A stretch of DNA of 64,000 bases from Symbiodinium sp. CCMP2592. Its lineage: Eukaryota > Sar > Dinophyceae > Suessiales > Symbiodiniaceae. The stretch spans positions 84,501-148,500 of the forward strand of contig CAJNDT010006010.1 in the NCBI GenBank assembly GCA_905221615.1. The letters run 5' to 3'. The notes under the pieces were generated by a model. The model was not told the DNA's origin and did not search any database. It worked only from the letters and a program-made list of their open reading frames with translations. The translations under genes and the position numbers were made by a program. Below are positions 46,501 to 58,799 of this stretch, one piece after another (the first letter of the stretch is position 1; every line of letters begins with the position of its first letter).

Positions 46501-48499
46501 GTCGGTTAACTAATTACTCTGACTCTAGCTGTCAATGTGGGAAGGGAAAGCATCCGCACGGCAAGCACCCCTGCTGTCCGAGCCCAATCGAGCTGTTGGC
46601 AGGTTCTGAACGTGATACTGGGTGAGACAAAAGGGACTGTGTGGCCTTCGTACCGTGTTTTGAAAACGTGTCCCAATCTGTGAAGGGGCTTGGGCTTCGG
46701 CTGTCTGCACAAACAATAACTACCGGACATGCGCGCCCGATCAACACCACGTTTCTCAATCATGTCTGCCAAACACCGGTCATCATCTCTCAATGCGCCG
46801 AAGTGGAGACATCTACTGCGCCAGAAGTGCCTTCCTTAGCCGCCACGAGCTTACTCTGGCACAGCACAAGGTAAGACTCAAGTGCAGGACACATGTCATC
46901 GGCTCCGGCCTATTAAAGCTGCTGATGCTGTGCAAGCAGCAGTCAACAGTTACATCCTGACCCCGCCCCGGATGAAAAACCGCGAAATCAAGGATTCTGT
47001 CACCGAACTCAACACTGTTGTTGTCATATGCATTTGGACGTGGACCTGGAGTTCCTAGCGAGTTCCTGACGCTCACTCGCAAAACTCTCGCAATTATGCT
47101 TGAACTGGGCAGGATGTGATGCATGTAGGCTCATGACGTAAATCGGGTCTCTCCTCTCCTCCTTGTTGCAGGCCACAGTCAGAAACTCCGAATCGAAACT
47201 CGGCGTCCGCCGTTTCAAAAGAGGCATCTGAACCGGCCAAGAGTCTTAAACTCCAGGACCTCCGCTCCCCGGCGTTCGGGAAATTTCAAGTCGGGCTTGC
47301 TGATCATGCCTCAATGCTGGGCGAAGAAGGCTGCATGGAAGGCTTCCGGGATCGCTCGAATTGTGGACGGCCCGTTTCCATAAGACAGTTCATGAATGTC
47401 CTGACAGTTATGGGAGACTAACTGATCCCTTCATGCATTTATTCAAACTCCCCTCAGTACTTAAAAATGTCACCGGCCGGAAAAATCCCAGCTTCGAGCA
47501 AAAAGAGCAAAAATGAAGTACAGTAAATTATGTTGAACCAGGGGTCAGGTAGGATGGCCAGAATGCGATTGGAACTACCAGGCTAGTGTCGCACGGAAAA
47601 TTGGAACGCGGCCGTCTGAGAACAAACACGCGAGATCTGAAATCTGGAATTCGAGGTCTGGAAGTCCAGACATTGCAGCTCTCAAACTAGGGCCGCCGTC
47701 TAAGAACAGGAACGTGAGGCCTGAAAAAGTCTATGCGCAGGCTTGGGCCAGTAATTACTGTGATTACTGGGACGCTTCCTAGCTTGGGAATTCCTGGCTT
47801 GACTCCAATCTCATCGAATTCCGGACAATTACTCAAAAGATGAAACTACCCGAAACCCCCTCATAACTATTCAAAATTGAAGGCCCCCCAGATAGTGTCT
47901 TATTTTTGCAGATGAAGGGATTACTTCGTTTCGTTCAAGCTGAGGGGAGGTGCCAGTATTGTCAGATAACATGCTTTTGGTGTGGTGGTCGTTACAAAGT
48001 CTACACGGATCCTGGTGCATTGCCATGGGTGACCTTCCAGTTGAAGAAGTCGTAATAGTTTCAAGGCCACCCAACCAAGTACACTCAGAACTGAAGTGCT
48101 TTGGAGTGAGGGTGTTTTCTTCCGCGAGAGGACAAGCGCGGCTCATGAGCAAGCGTGGTCCCAAAAAAATGGCGTTATTTTCAACCGTTTCGAGCAAACT
48201 TAATGCAGCATCGAAAGCTTTCGGTTGAATAAGCCAAGCAGTACACGGTGCTTGGCTCAGCCTGGCGCAGCAACTGCGTTCTCGGGCGAGGCCGTGTCAG
48301 GAGTATAGTTCTTGATTCACGCAATTCAAGATGCTCCTGGTGCTTTTCTCGGAGAATCCCTGCTTTCATTAATGAAACCTATGGTGCTTGGACGTTCAGC
48401 ATCGTAGTCATAGCCTGCTCCGAGTCACACACACCGACACACAAAGAGACACACCGACCGAGGAGGGCGGTCAGTACCTGAAATCGCAGCCTGCCATGC
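43548..48499. other. No recognisable gene
   Basis: Only short frames overlapping on both strands were seen, with no domain or strong repeat. Confidence 0.45.
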
Positions 48500-48892
48500 T
48501 TGAACCGCGAGCTTGAACCTCCTCGTCTTCACAACCCTCAACTCAGCAAAGCCGCTCCAGGTCCAGGGATACTGCTTCCGGTGAACCTCGATGATTTTTT
48601 CCAGATCTCGGATTGGAATATCCTGCGCCAGACTTCGGGATGGTTTCGCTACGATGAAGACATAGGGCCCTCAAGTAGGCCAACGGGCACAGCTTCGCAC
48701 AAAAGCCACTTCACGATGCCCTTCAAGACCCAAAGACCTTCCCCAAAAGGATCGGTCCGGCTCCATTGCTGCGAAGTTCGGCCGATCGCTCGAGAAGCAC
48801 TTGATGGAAAAGAAGCCGAAGTCTTCTTGCGACTCTTGGAAGGTCTGGCAGTCGATGCTTCAGGCCGCAAGATAATGGAGGAGCGAAGATGA
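48500..48892 (+). CDS. Hypothetical protein (weak candidate)
   Basis: A 130-codon open frame contains a protein-like stretch ILLPVNLDDFFQISDWNIL and a Glu/Lys-rich C-terminal helix. It starts at a TTG or an upstream exon. No family recognised; an open frame of this length can occur by chance. Confidence 0.2.
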   Translation: MNRELEPPRLHNPQLSKAAPGPGILLPVNLDDFFQISDWNILRQTSGWFRYDEDIGPSSRPTGTASHKSHFTMPFKTQRPSPKGSVRLHCCEVRPIAREALDGKEAEVFLRLLEGLAVDASGRKIMEERR

Positions 48893-49084
48893 CGACCCTT
48901 CCGACTTCCCATTGAATCCAACCAAGCTTTCTCTTGACATCCCCTGCCTGTTTGTAATAGGGCTCAAAGGCGTTGACGTGTGCAAGTTGTGCTGAACATT
49001 AACGGTGCATTTGGCGCTCGAAAGCTTTCCGTGCTGACTAACGCAAGGACGCTTGGGAGCAGGCGCTTAAACGTTCCAGGCTGG

Positions 49085-50203
49085 TTACCCCCCTCCACAC
49101 GCCTCTATCAACTCCTGGAGCTCCTCCAAGCGAGGCCGCCGAAGCTCGCACAGAAGGCCCCTGCGATTGCTCGGCAAGTCTTGGGGCCAGCCCAGAAAGA
49201 AATCCCTTGTCACTGATCCTTCGCAAATACCAAATTGCCTAGAGGATCCTAGAGGCCTAGAGTGCTCTTCCTCGAACTTGTAGTTTTTCCAGGACATACA
49301 TGACGAAACGCTCACCATGCTCGTCCGAGTGTCGGATCTACGCTCTGCAAGAACAGCCCTCCCTGCATCCTCTATATCCACTGCTAAAGAAACCTGCAGT
49401 AGATGCGGCACATCGTGCCAAGCAGAGGGCCTGATGTCGGCAATCAGCGAATACCGCGGATCCCAGGCCTGCAGCCCAAAGTGCTGCGGTCCTAATTGAC
49501 GGTGCGCCCGCACAAAATGCAGCTGGTAATACTCTGCTTCCAACCTCAAAGATGTAGGTCGGCGGAAGCATGGTACAGGAGGCTTTGTCTGTGGCAACAA
49601 ATCATTCGTGCATTGACCATCGCCAGGGGTCGCAGTGGTCTCCAACTGTAACCGCAGCAAACCCTGACACGTTTTTGAAGCCTCGTCCTGGAAGTGTGCC
49701 CCTCTCCAAGATTCAGCACTGCCCGATGGATCCCAAGACCTTCGAAATCTATGGACCCTGAAGAGCACAAAGGGACGGGATTGTAACAGGTGACGAGCTT
49801 GCAGCAAGGCGGCACTGCCTGTCACCTCCGTGGATATCCTTCGAACGAGCGTGACAGCAGGCAGAGTTGAAAAAGTTGATCTGTTTACTGGTGGCTGATG
49901 GTGGCTGTTGGCCTGTGAGGGGCGTGTGGCAATGGCACTGGGAAGCTTGCCGGTTCGTGATATGACTGACATTCGGGGAGTACAGCCTGCAAGATCCAAT
50001 TTCTGAAAATCAGGGCTGCCGAGCCGGAGCTGGCTGAGACAGGAACAATTCTCTCCAACCCAAGCCAAAAGTCGCCAAGCGAGCACCCATGACATCATCC
50101 AGATGTGCGGCTCCACGACGAGAGCACAGAAACACACGGTCTGGAAGCTCATCGAGCACCTCCATAGCAAAGCAAGCGAAGCGGAGCAAAGAGGCTTCGA
50201 CAT
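49085..50203 (-). CDS. Hypothetical protein, 372-codon open frame
   Basis: This is the longest open frame in the window outside the mobile elements. A 372-codon stretch without stop is very unlikely by chance at this base composition. The N-terminal part has a hydrophobic Trp/Leu/Met-rich segment (about residues 30-50), perhaps a membrane helix. The middle is Ser/Thr/Pro/Arg-rich and low in recognisable structure. The C-terminal third looks globular (LRLEAEYYQLHFVRAHRQLG, and LPSNRRGLLCELRRPRLEEL near the end). No family recognised. The true start and any introns are unknown. A minus-strand frame at 50970-51356 (128 codons) could be an upstream exon. Confidence 0.45.
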   Translation of the reverse strand: MSKPLCSASLALLWRCSMSFQTVCFCALVVEPHIWMMSWVLAWRLLAWVGENCSCLSQLRLGSPDFQKLDLAGCTPRMSVISRTGKLPSAIATRPSQANSHHQPPVNRSTFSTLPAVTLVRRISTEVTGSAALLQARHLLQSRPFVLFRVHRFRRSWDPSGSAESWRGAHFQDEASKTCQGLLRLQLETTATPGDGQCTNDLLPQTKPPVPCFRRPTSLRLEAEYYQLHFVRAHRQLGPQHFGLQAWDPRYSLIADIRPSAWHDVPHLLQVSLAVDIEDAGRAVLAERRSDTRTSMVSVSSCMSWKNYKFEEEHSRPLGSSRQFGICEGSVTRDFFLGWPQDLPSNRRGLLCELRRPRLEELQELIEACGGG

Positions 50204-51853
50204 CCCAAGGCTCAGGGAGTCTGTGTGGTTGAGATGGGATGGCTAGTACATGCTTTGATTTGCATAGACCAGCAAGACAGGAGCGGAGATGAGCCCAGGT
50301 TTGAAAGGTTGAACCTAGATCCCGACGACTTGCAGTGTGAACAGAGGTCTCACGGCCGAAGAAACACCAGCAGAAAGTGTGTACGGGATGGCAGCTCCTG
50401 GCGGTCCTAGATTGTCAGCAAGGACTTCGGCCTGCCCCAAAAAATTCTAGCCGGGTCCCGGCCTGAAACCCCCGAAGCGTGAAAGGGACAACCCTTGGAG
50501 TCCCCTGGAGCGAGCGCCTTGTAGCTGCACTCGAAACGATAGGACCAAAGCCTCGCCACAGCAAAGTGTTCTATGCATCTCTGCCTCTCGAAGGCGGGTG
50601 TCCAGGTAATTGCAGGAACTGAGAGGAACTTTCTACTGAGATGTGCGCGAGCCCTATTCTGGCTTGTACTTACGCTGGGCAACTATCGAAGCTTGGACAT
50701 GAAGGACTGCGTGATCATCAGCCCCGGCAAGCTACTGCGTGAGACCGCACAGGCGGACACAAGCTTAGCTCGTCTCAGTGGCAAAGCTTGCTGCCAGCTT
50801 GCATGAACATATCGCCAAACACAAAGTCGACGACAAGTGTCAGAAGACTCATAGCCGAAAACACCTCGGCTTGACTTGAGAGCCGAAGGAAGCGAAACTT
50901 GCGCCTGTGTTCCTGCGTCTTGTTAGTAGCCGCCAATCCTGGGAGCCTCTGACTGCGGTCGGCAGCCAGTCAAGAACTTGATTCAAATCCGGAGTGCGAA
51001 ATCCCCAGATTCCAGATGTAGTTAGAGCACGATCGAAACGAATACGGGAGGTTGAAGAGGCCGGTCACTTGCCCCTCAAACATATCAAGCAGCTGCCAAA
51101 CACGTTGATGCTGTACAGTCCGCGGCTTCTGGGGCCGAAGCAACGACGGAGACAAACTGCGTGAGCTCCATGGTACCTGGGATGACTGAGAGTAACGGGC
51201 TAATTCCAGATCTGCATCCCTTCTGTTTTGCTTCCAACTTCGTCTCTCTTCCTTGTGCACAGGGTCGAGCGATCTGACAATGCTGCTCGGGCAGGTAGAA
51301 ACCAGAACATACCCCACCGGCTTCTGGGCTGCTAAGCTGGTGCCACTAAGTTCCAATCCCTAAAAATTGAGACTGGCAATGCCTTGAATTAGAGCATCAA
51401 GATAACCAAGGATGATGAGTAGGCATCATGCCATCTTTAAAGTGATAAGTACCTCCGTTTAACTTCACGACCAGGTACTTGATTAATATGATGTTATCTA
51501 CTTCAACTCCCGGTCTACGCCCAAATCTCCCAAGGCATTCGTGCCATGCAACTTGATTCACTGATGACAGGGCCGGCCAGTTTAGTGGGGGCCGTGGCTT
51601 GCGGCTTGCCCGGGAAGCGCGCGGCAGCACTACGGGAGCATCGTTGCTTCCGATCTTCCGTCGTGCCAGCGGTGACACCCCGGGGGGGGCTGGGGGCAGG
51701 AACGACGAATCCTGCTTCAAAGATGACATAGTGTTACCACGACCACTCCAGCCAAAAGCAGCAGAAGCAGCAGAACCAGCAGTAGCAGTGACTAGTTGCA
51801 ACGGTTGAAGCAGCGGCAGCAGCAGCAGTAGCAACATCAACAATAACCCCGAC
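50204..51853. other. Flank of Copia element, no confident gene
   Basis: Contains the 50970-51356 minus-strand frame and a CAG/GCAGCA-type short tract (about 51758-51840) directly next to the left LTR. A minus-strand frame that enters from the LTR (51397-51984) is at least partly LTR sequence. Confidence 0.35.
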
Positions 51854-52028
51854 TGAGAACTCAAGGAACTCAGGCGGCTGCAGCAGCTTCCATCTTTTCC
51901 GTTGTCTACTCTGAGCTCTCCGTACCTAAAGGGGGACCTTGATGGAAAACATCCGAAGCATCGGAACGAGCTGCTTCTGTGCATGTAGATTTCCTATACA
52001 GGTCCCAGACGGTATGCATGATTTCACA
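51854..52028 (-). repeat. 3' LTR of Copia element
   Basis: 175 bp, starting TGAGAACTC and ending TTTCACA on the + strand (TG...CA on either strand). It matches 58814-58988 except at about five sites, including CAGCAG/CAGTAG, CGTTG/CGCTG, CTGTG/CTGCG, CAGGTC/CAGCTC and CGGTA/CGATA. No clear polypurine tract is visible next to it. Confidence 0.9.
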
Positions 52029-52056
52029 CATCCGGGGAGGGACATGCACAGAACAC

Positions 52057-53037
52057 CTATGACTTCTTTGAAGTCAATAACTTCATTGCTTCGTCCTCCA
52101 CCAATATGAACGACCCTTCCCTTACAACCCTTCGGAACAAGTTCATTGGCGCACCCTTCTTCGTAAGTACGTCCCCTATCATCTGATTGGTTGCCATCCA
52201 TCGCAAGTTGATGCCGTAGTGCTTTATGTCCTTCTTGAGGAGCAGCATCTCGATGGCCATCCACTTGTCCTTCAGTGACACCGTAGCGCTGTGTGCATGA
52301 TCATACACCGGCTTGCAGTCAATGGCGGCAGTGATAGGCAGCTTATGGCTCCATTTTCCATCCTCCTTGAGGTTGCAGTCGAAGTTCACTGCCTCACACC
52401 ACATCGAACGAACCCATCTTGCCTCCGCTAGTCCACGACTCAAGGCCAGAAGCTCAGCACCAAGGGTGCTGTGAGTCTGACGATCCTGCTTGAAGCTTTT
52501 CCAGCGAAGAACTGAGAACGTTCCCCATTTGCCCTCTGGCAAACGACTGTTACAGCCAGCTATCATGTAACCAGCCTGACTGCAGTATCCTGCAGCATTC
52601 GCCCATGCCGCATCTGTCAGCACACAGAATTGCATCTTCGATATCGGAATGGGTTTCACCCATATGTAGGACCTGCTATGATCTCGAGCAAGGCTTAGCA
52701 GCTTATTCACCTCAATCAAGTCATCCACACATGCTGAAGTGACTCTTTACTGCAACAGACTGCACCAAGCTGCAAGATCAGGCCTACTGCTAGAGACTAA
52801 CCAGTTAATCCCTCCCAGAGAGGCACGCATGTCCTGTCTCTCTCCGTCACTGATGCTCTCACCCTTCTGTCTCCTTCTTTCTTGAGTGAGGTCAATGCTT
52901 TTCAGGCTTTGGGCATATTGTCCCTGCGAGATCCTAATGCTTCCATCGTCAAGTTGCTCAAGCCACTTGCCTAGAAACTCTCCTTTCTTGGTTTTCCAGT
53001 GTTTGAAGGGAAACAGTTCACGAAGCTTGTCCTGCAC
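52057..53037 (-). pseudogene. Copia RT end and RNase H
   Basis: The segment at 53037-52747 is the connection region of Copia polymerase (GQYAQSLKSIDL, then SSSRPDLAAW). 52728-52057 is RNase H, with TDAAWAN (first Asp), STLGAELLALSRG (Glu) and AIDCKPVYDHAHS (Asp). RNase H removes the RNA strand after reverse transcription. The two parts are in different frames, so the reading frame is broken between about 52747 and 52728. Confidence 0.85.
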
Positions 53038-53040
53038 ATG

Positions 53041-53778
53041 TTATTGGAAGTGCTGATTACCCCCCATACACAGATCATCAACATGCAACGCGGTAAAACA
53101 CCGGCTATTTGACCTTCATGATAGTAGTAGTAAATGCAAGGATCAAAAGCCGATGGCCGCGGGCCGCGGTTCCAGCCCTCTCAGCTTACTGTTCAATCAC
53201 AACCACCAAGCCTTAGGAGCATCCGCCAAGCCGTAGACCGTCTTCACGGCTTCCACTAAGCAACTTTCATCACAGCCCTCTCTAATCCTCCCGGTGGGGG
53301 ATCTATGAACAACCGTCCACGACTAGGGCTCAGGTCATCGCCTCTCAAGAAGGCGCCCTCAACATCAGCAATGGTCAGGGACCAATGATGAGTAGCAATA
53401 AGCTGCATAGCTATCGAGAAACCTTCTGCACTCAACGTAGGAGCACTTGTGTCCAGCTCAAGCAAGTCCGGATCCAGATACCCTCGTATCCAACGAGCCT
53501 TGACAACCTGATGTCGCTCGTGAGAGGGCTTGCTCCAGGATCAGCTTTTGTCAACACAAATCTCGGTTTCAAGGTTCTTTTCCTTGGCACGCTCCTTCGC
53601 AAGCGCTCAGCCTCTTAGCCTTTATGCACAATGATTGCCCCACTTTGAAGGAGCTTGTTCCACTCCATTGTTTTGGCACGACATAGACCGACTCTGCGCC
53701 CTTCGGCAATCTCACACTCAACCAACTCCTTGCGACCACGCTTTGCAACACCAACTTCAAGGCAATCTGGTTCATCAT
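53041..53778 (-). pseudogene. Copia reverse transcriptase core
   Basis: At 53465-53256, SLTIADVEGAFLRGD carries the first catalytic Asp of RT. At about 53065-53100 the minus strand reads TALHVDDLCMGGN, the VDD active site, with His in place of the usual Tyr. The pieces are in different frames, with stops between them. The segment between about 53250 and 53110 is degraded. Confidence 0.85.
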
Positions 53779-54061
53779 CGTCCAACCAACCTATTCACTG
53801 AAAGACTCAAAGACAGTGCGACCAGCCAACGCTCACAATGCAACTCCTGTCCTTCCTGGCCCTCCAATCATAATCACCCTTTCGGCCGCGACGATCAAAC
53901 CGGACAGATTGACAGACCGCTTCCACATCATGGTTCCTGGCATGTCAACACTCAAAGGCAACCAAGCACAACTCCTTTCTCAACATGCAAGGTGATCACA
54001 GTGATCTCTGCCACGCCAATGTCAGCTCTGGTCATCCCTGCTCGTCGGAACAGGAATATCC

Positions 54062-55590
54062 TCAGCCAATTGCAAGGGATCCCTGGACGATGTAGCCCTT
54101 CCATGGTCCAACAAGTCCAGGTTTGCACGCGTAGCATGACCAAGCTGCGACACAGCAGGCTCTAGCACCCTTCGACGCTTCCTTGGAGATTCCTCTCCCA
54201 TGCATCTCAGGCGCCTGGGGATGCTCCTGACGCACTGCTCGCTCAACTGGTAACTGCATAGGGCCACTCCTTGACACGTCCATGTTCCCTTCCTCAGGCT
54301 CATTGAGCAGATCATAGGCAGCCTGTCCAGCACGCTGGCTCTTCTGCACGATGTCCTGCATGCGATCGTCTTCTGGCCGATCATCTGGATTTTCCAGCAC
54401 ACTCAGATCATAGCAATTGCCAGCGCCTCGAGCGCTGACTGAAACTCTGACATACACCATATCCGCTGGAAGAAGCCTCACCATAGCCTCCTGCTCAGGA
54501 GAAAGCCGACGGACCTGCACTGGACTGCTTTGTGCCCTTGGCTATCCAAAGCTTGGACTGCCCGGACTTCCCAATCACAACTGCAGGCCCATGCCGATGT
54601 GCCTTCGCCTCAAATCTGCTTTTACGCCAGAAGTACACAAACTGACCTAACTCGAAAGGACCTCGCTCTGGTCGACTCCTGTGCTCCAGCGCCTTGCGGA
54701 TCTTCATATCAGAATCAGCATCACAAAAGGCTCGTCGAGCCGCCTTTCGCAACTCCATCCGCCAGGCACTCTCACATCCCTACCGAACACATGCTGAAAA
54801 GGAGAGAACCCTTCGACCCTCGACATGCTATTCGCAGCGTTGTTCACTTGATCCACCAGTTCCTGGACTTCAGGCTTATTTCGTGGTTGAACCTCCAAGT
54901 GGGCCTTCGAGAAAGCAGTTTTCCACACATCACCTTTCCTTTCCACCATCCCATTCTGCCAGAAAGAATAAGCAGCTGACACGTCACCGAAAGTTCATCC
55001 AGTGACAGCCCATGTTCGAACTCGCCCTCAAACTCCTTGCCTCCATCACACGAGAGTCGAACTGGCGCTCCAGCCCGACGCTTCCAGGATTTCCGATCAC
55101 ATTTTTCGCCTGCATACCTTTCCAAAGAGGAGTGCACAACTGAAACCCCGTAGCCTCATCAACAATGTTGAGAAAATGCATCTTGAGGTTCCTAACCTCC
55201 AGCTCAAAGGTATCAACACAAACCTGCTGATTGAACGCCGTGGCCTTGCGAAGCTGTGCAACGTTATGTGATTTGGGCGGGTCTACTCAAGGCACTGCAA
55301 GTCTCACACTCAAGTCCTCTCGCAAGCTTGATGACTCTCTCACTAGCATGCGCACTCTTCAGCAACATGACCATCCGAGCCGGCGAAGGATGTCCCAAGT
55401 TCTCATGACACTTTCTCAACACATTCATGATCTTTCGGTCGCTCTCGCCCTCCGCTCTCAGATCATCAATGGTGTACACGCAATGCGCCACCATCAGCTC
55501 ATATCTAGCCCGTTTTCGCCCCGTCACAGCCACTGCCACATCCTTTCCAAACCATCGCTCGTCATCTCTCGTATGCACATATGTGGCCAC
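54062..55590 (-). pseudogene. Copia integrase
   Basis: The pre-integrase zinc motif is HENLGHPSPARMVM with GLECETC (about 55470-55290), an H-H-C-C pattern. The catalytic triad is D in VCVDTFELE (about 55210), D in LSCDGGKEFEG (about 55045) and E in FWQNGMVERKGD (about 54940). The C-terminal part continues to about 54060. The domain inserts cDNA into the genome. At least three frame changes separate these motifs, so no intact protein is possible. Confidence 0.85.
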
Positions 55591-56655
55591 CCATGTCCCA
55601 GCCTGTTCATCACCTCACGGCTATTGGTCACCACACGAGCACCAACGCCTTCATCACCAATCCACATCTGTCTACATCCTTGCTCACTCTGCACTTTCGC
55701 CCACACCTTCACTCCACTCTTCACACTCTCATTCTCATCAAGCACACAGAACTGTCTACCTTCACAGTCTGCTCACTGCACACAGCTGCAACAAGACGCG
55801 TGAAAGCACAGCGCTGACGTGTCGTCAAGACTCGGCAAAGACCTCTGTCACCTCTAGCGCGAGTCAAGTGATCTGGTGTTCGAATCACAACGACAAGCAA
55901 AGGCTGAAGCTGGCGGACTTTTTGTATGGCTGTAGCCACGGTGTCTGGTAAGCACATGGCTCTGGGATTCAAGAAACCATCTTGGAAAATAGGAGCCGTG
56001 GTGAGTCCAGCTGCCGTGGCAATTGACAACTCCGCTCCAGCTTCCAGGAAAAGCACATCAATGCCAGTTGGCACATCAAGTCGCTCCCTCAGCCGGAACC
56101 TTTACAAATCTCCATGCCACACCTGCACAGCTTTTTCTCACCCTTGCTCATGTGACTGACGTCACATTCTTCATCATCTACTCCTGGTTCTCGGCTTCCA
56201 GCCTCTCCAACTCGTGGCTCAGGATCTCGATCTGCTGCTGGATGAGCATCCTGCGACGCTCCGTTGCCGTCACCGGTGACGGCTCGGCATTCTCCGTCGT
56301 CACAATCAACTCGGCTTCGGCAACCTGTGCTGTCGATGGCCGTGCCTTCGGAGTCGCCTGCATCACCGTGCTTGCCCTTGTGTTCGACTTCGCCTTTGCT
56401 TTTGCCTTGGGCACCGAGCTTGTTGGCAAAGTCGTCACAATGGGCCCGGTGTCGCTCGAGACTCTTTGCGACTTGCGCTGATCCCTCAGCGCCACATACA
56501 GCCTGAACTGCGACATGGTGGGGTGATTTGTTTTCCCCGACGAGGCGCTCCCACTTTTGATGAACTTCCGAACCCATGCCACATACGGCTTGTCCTGGAG
56601 GTACGCTGTTGCGAAGTTCACCGCCAAGCCCGATTTCTGGTACTTGCCCACATTG
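55591..56655 (-). pseudogene. Copia polyprotein, linker before integrase
   Basis: Minus-strand frames carry parts of the polyprotein with no clear domain, including a Lys/Ala-rich stretch (PKAKAKAKSNTRA) and an acidic coiled-coil end (EILSHELERLEAENQE) at about 56180-56450. A frame change near 56090 separates it from the integrase frame. Confidence 0.5.
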
Positions 56656-56973
56656 AAGATCGTTCTTCCGCTTAAGTTTGGCACGAGCCCTTCGGGCGCG
56701 TTTCTTTCGTGATCTGACATCTGATCCAGACTCTGTGGCGACAACACCTGCATCTCCGTTGTCTCCAGCTGTGGCTGCACATCGTGAAGAAGTCCTTCGA
56801 TCAAGGGTGTCATTAAAGATCGTTCTTCCGCTTAAGTTTGGCACGAGCCCTTCGGGCGCGTTTCTTTCGTGATCTGACATCTGATCCAGACTCTGTGGCG
56901 ACAACACCTGCATCTCCGTTGTCTCCAGCTGTGGCTGCACATCGTGAAGAAGTCCTTCGATCAAGGGTGTCAT
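56656..56973. repeat. 160-bp tandem duplication in Copia
   Basis: The sequence from AAGATCGTTCTTCCGCTTAA to CAAGGGTGTCAT is present twice with an exact offset of 160 bp and apparently no difference. Because 160 is not a multiple of three, the duplication shifts the polyprotein frame and explains why two overlapping frames share a C-terminus. It must be younger than the insertion or arose during replication. Confidence 0.9.
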
Positions 56974-58040
56974 CACGTAGCCGCCCGCATTCTGGTCCAT
57001 CTCGATGTCGCCCATGGTGTAGCTCATGATCCTTCACGAGATTGGCAAGAGCTTCTAGCTGGGGCCTCTGGGAACCAAAAGTCTCTGCGGCACTCACCTC
57101 CTGCGTCTTCTCATGCGGCAACTCAGTCACTTCTGACGTCTCCATGACTCCCATACCCTCGAAGAGCGGTACTGCATAATGCCCTCGTTCCGTTTCCTTA
57201 AGCTTAAGCTTAACCCCGCAACGCTTAATCACCATAACATCACTCTCCATATCCAAGTTAGCCTTCAAACCCCTCAGCAGTTCCTTGGACATAAGCAGTG
57301 GAGTTCCTGCACCACTACCCGGTAGAACAGCTGCCTTTATAGCAAGCTGTTTGTTCCCCAACTTCACTGGGATTACGACTGACTTCTCGGTACGAATTAG
57401 CCCCGCGTTACCGAACTTGAACTCATGACACTCATCAACATATCGCACCTGCAAGCCAGCTCTACCCAGGACCTCAGACATGCGCTGTAACACACTCTCA
57501 CCTATCAGAGTCCTCCTACACGCTGTGTCTGGAACCCCGTGCGTCGCGAGATCAGCCATGTATGCCTCGCTGGACGACGCAAGGTCTTCGTCTTTCTTGG
57601 AAAAACTCAAAGATCTTATTTTCAAGATCCCCTTCACTCCATCACCTCCGGCATCATGCTCCAGAGGATTCGCCAAAACTACATCGACCTGGCCGTCGCG
57701 TTCCGCCAAGAAGATCTCTAGCTTGTCGATGTCTTCCTCTTGGATGAAAAGCTCCTGGCTCAAAGCATCCAGACTGCTGCCTCCCGCCTGGTCCGTCATC
57801 ATCGCATCGCTGGTGTGGTTCGACATGGAACTCGCAGCTGTACTTCCCGTCTTCCTCTTTGGACATTCATGTTTCCAGTGACCCGTCTCATGACAGATGT
57901 GACACTTGCTTCGTGCCTTCAACTGTTCAATCTTGCCCCGCACCGTGCCTGTGAGTGTCCACTTAAAGGGAGCCGCCGACGATCTGTAGCCACGATTCAT
58001 TTTCTTCTGCTGCATCTTCTTTCTGATGTCCTGGTATGTC
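56974..58040 (-). pseudogene. Copia zinc knuckle and aspartic protease
   Basis: The minus-strand frame contains the gag zinc knuckle CHICHETGHWKHEC (about 57910-57865), which binds RNA. A protease domain follows with HGVPDTACRRTLIGE (about 57545-57500), where DTAC stands for the catalytic DTG/DSG, and then LPGSGAGTPLLMSKELL. Retroviral-type proteases need a dimer of such domains to cut the polyprotein. The frame is open from about 58040 to the duplication. Confidence 0.85.
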
Positions 58041-58719
58041 GTCCTGCTGTTGGATCTGGTCCGCCACGGCTTGGAAGACGTCCTCGCTGCCATCGTCGAG
58101 CTGCTGCGGCTCGGCGCCATCATCATCCACTGCCTCGAAAACCTCCTTGCTCTTAGCACTTCCAGATTTTGAGACTCCCTGTGGAAATCTAGCTTGCACA
58201 GCAGCTGCGACATCAGTGTACTTCAACGAGCCACGCGTGTGGGTGAGGATCATGGCCTCCGCACTGGACTCCAGTTGGAGTTTCCTCAGAAGAAGCCATC
58301 CACGGACTTCCCCCGGCAACTCCGCGGAATGCTCCTGCAAACGCCTGTAAGCTGTATCCAGTCGCACACCCAGGTTCCTGTACACTGTACGTCTCATTGG
58401 CCTTGATGCTTGTCCCGAAGAAGTACTCGGTGAGATGCTTATGCAAAGCATCCTTTTGCAGCTCTTTGTGCTTTGCGTCAAGTAGCTGAAACACTTGCTC
58501 ATAGCCATCCTCCTTCGTCAGCTTCTCCAGCGACAGTGTCTCACATACCTCCTCTGCTTCACCTGCCAGGTACTCAAGGAGCTTGGCACCCCACCTGTCC
58601 TTGGTGAACGTGTTGGGAAGCGCGAGCAGCATCAGTTGCTCCTTGCGGCGCCACTTCCGATACTGTGACGGCTGCGACCCATCAAACCTCTCAAGTCTGG
58701 GTCTCTCATCCTTTTCCAC
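57963..58719 (-). pseudogene. Copia gag (capsid) region
   Basis: Start ATG at 58717-58719. The product begins MEKDERPRLERFDGSQPSQY, typical of Copia gag (UBN2-like) proteins, with the pattern RFDG...Y..W. The frame changes near 58375 (NETYSVQ to RNLGVRLD) and again near 58040 (DQIQQQ to TYQDIRKK). Both look like single-base indels. The start lies about 80 bp after the primer-binding site. Confidence 0.8.
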
Positions 58720-58799
58720 GGCACCACTCCTTAGTCACCAGCTCCAAAGCGAAGGCTGTGCGCTCTCGAATCGCCCGTTGTACAAGCAACTCACCAAGC

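Noticed and set aside
51397..51984. 195-codon minus-strand frame and its shorter relative at 58735-58944
   Set aside because: Both begin in the LTR and share the same first residues; they are LTR sequence read through into flanks.
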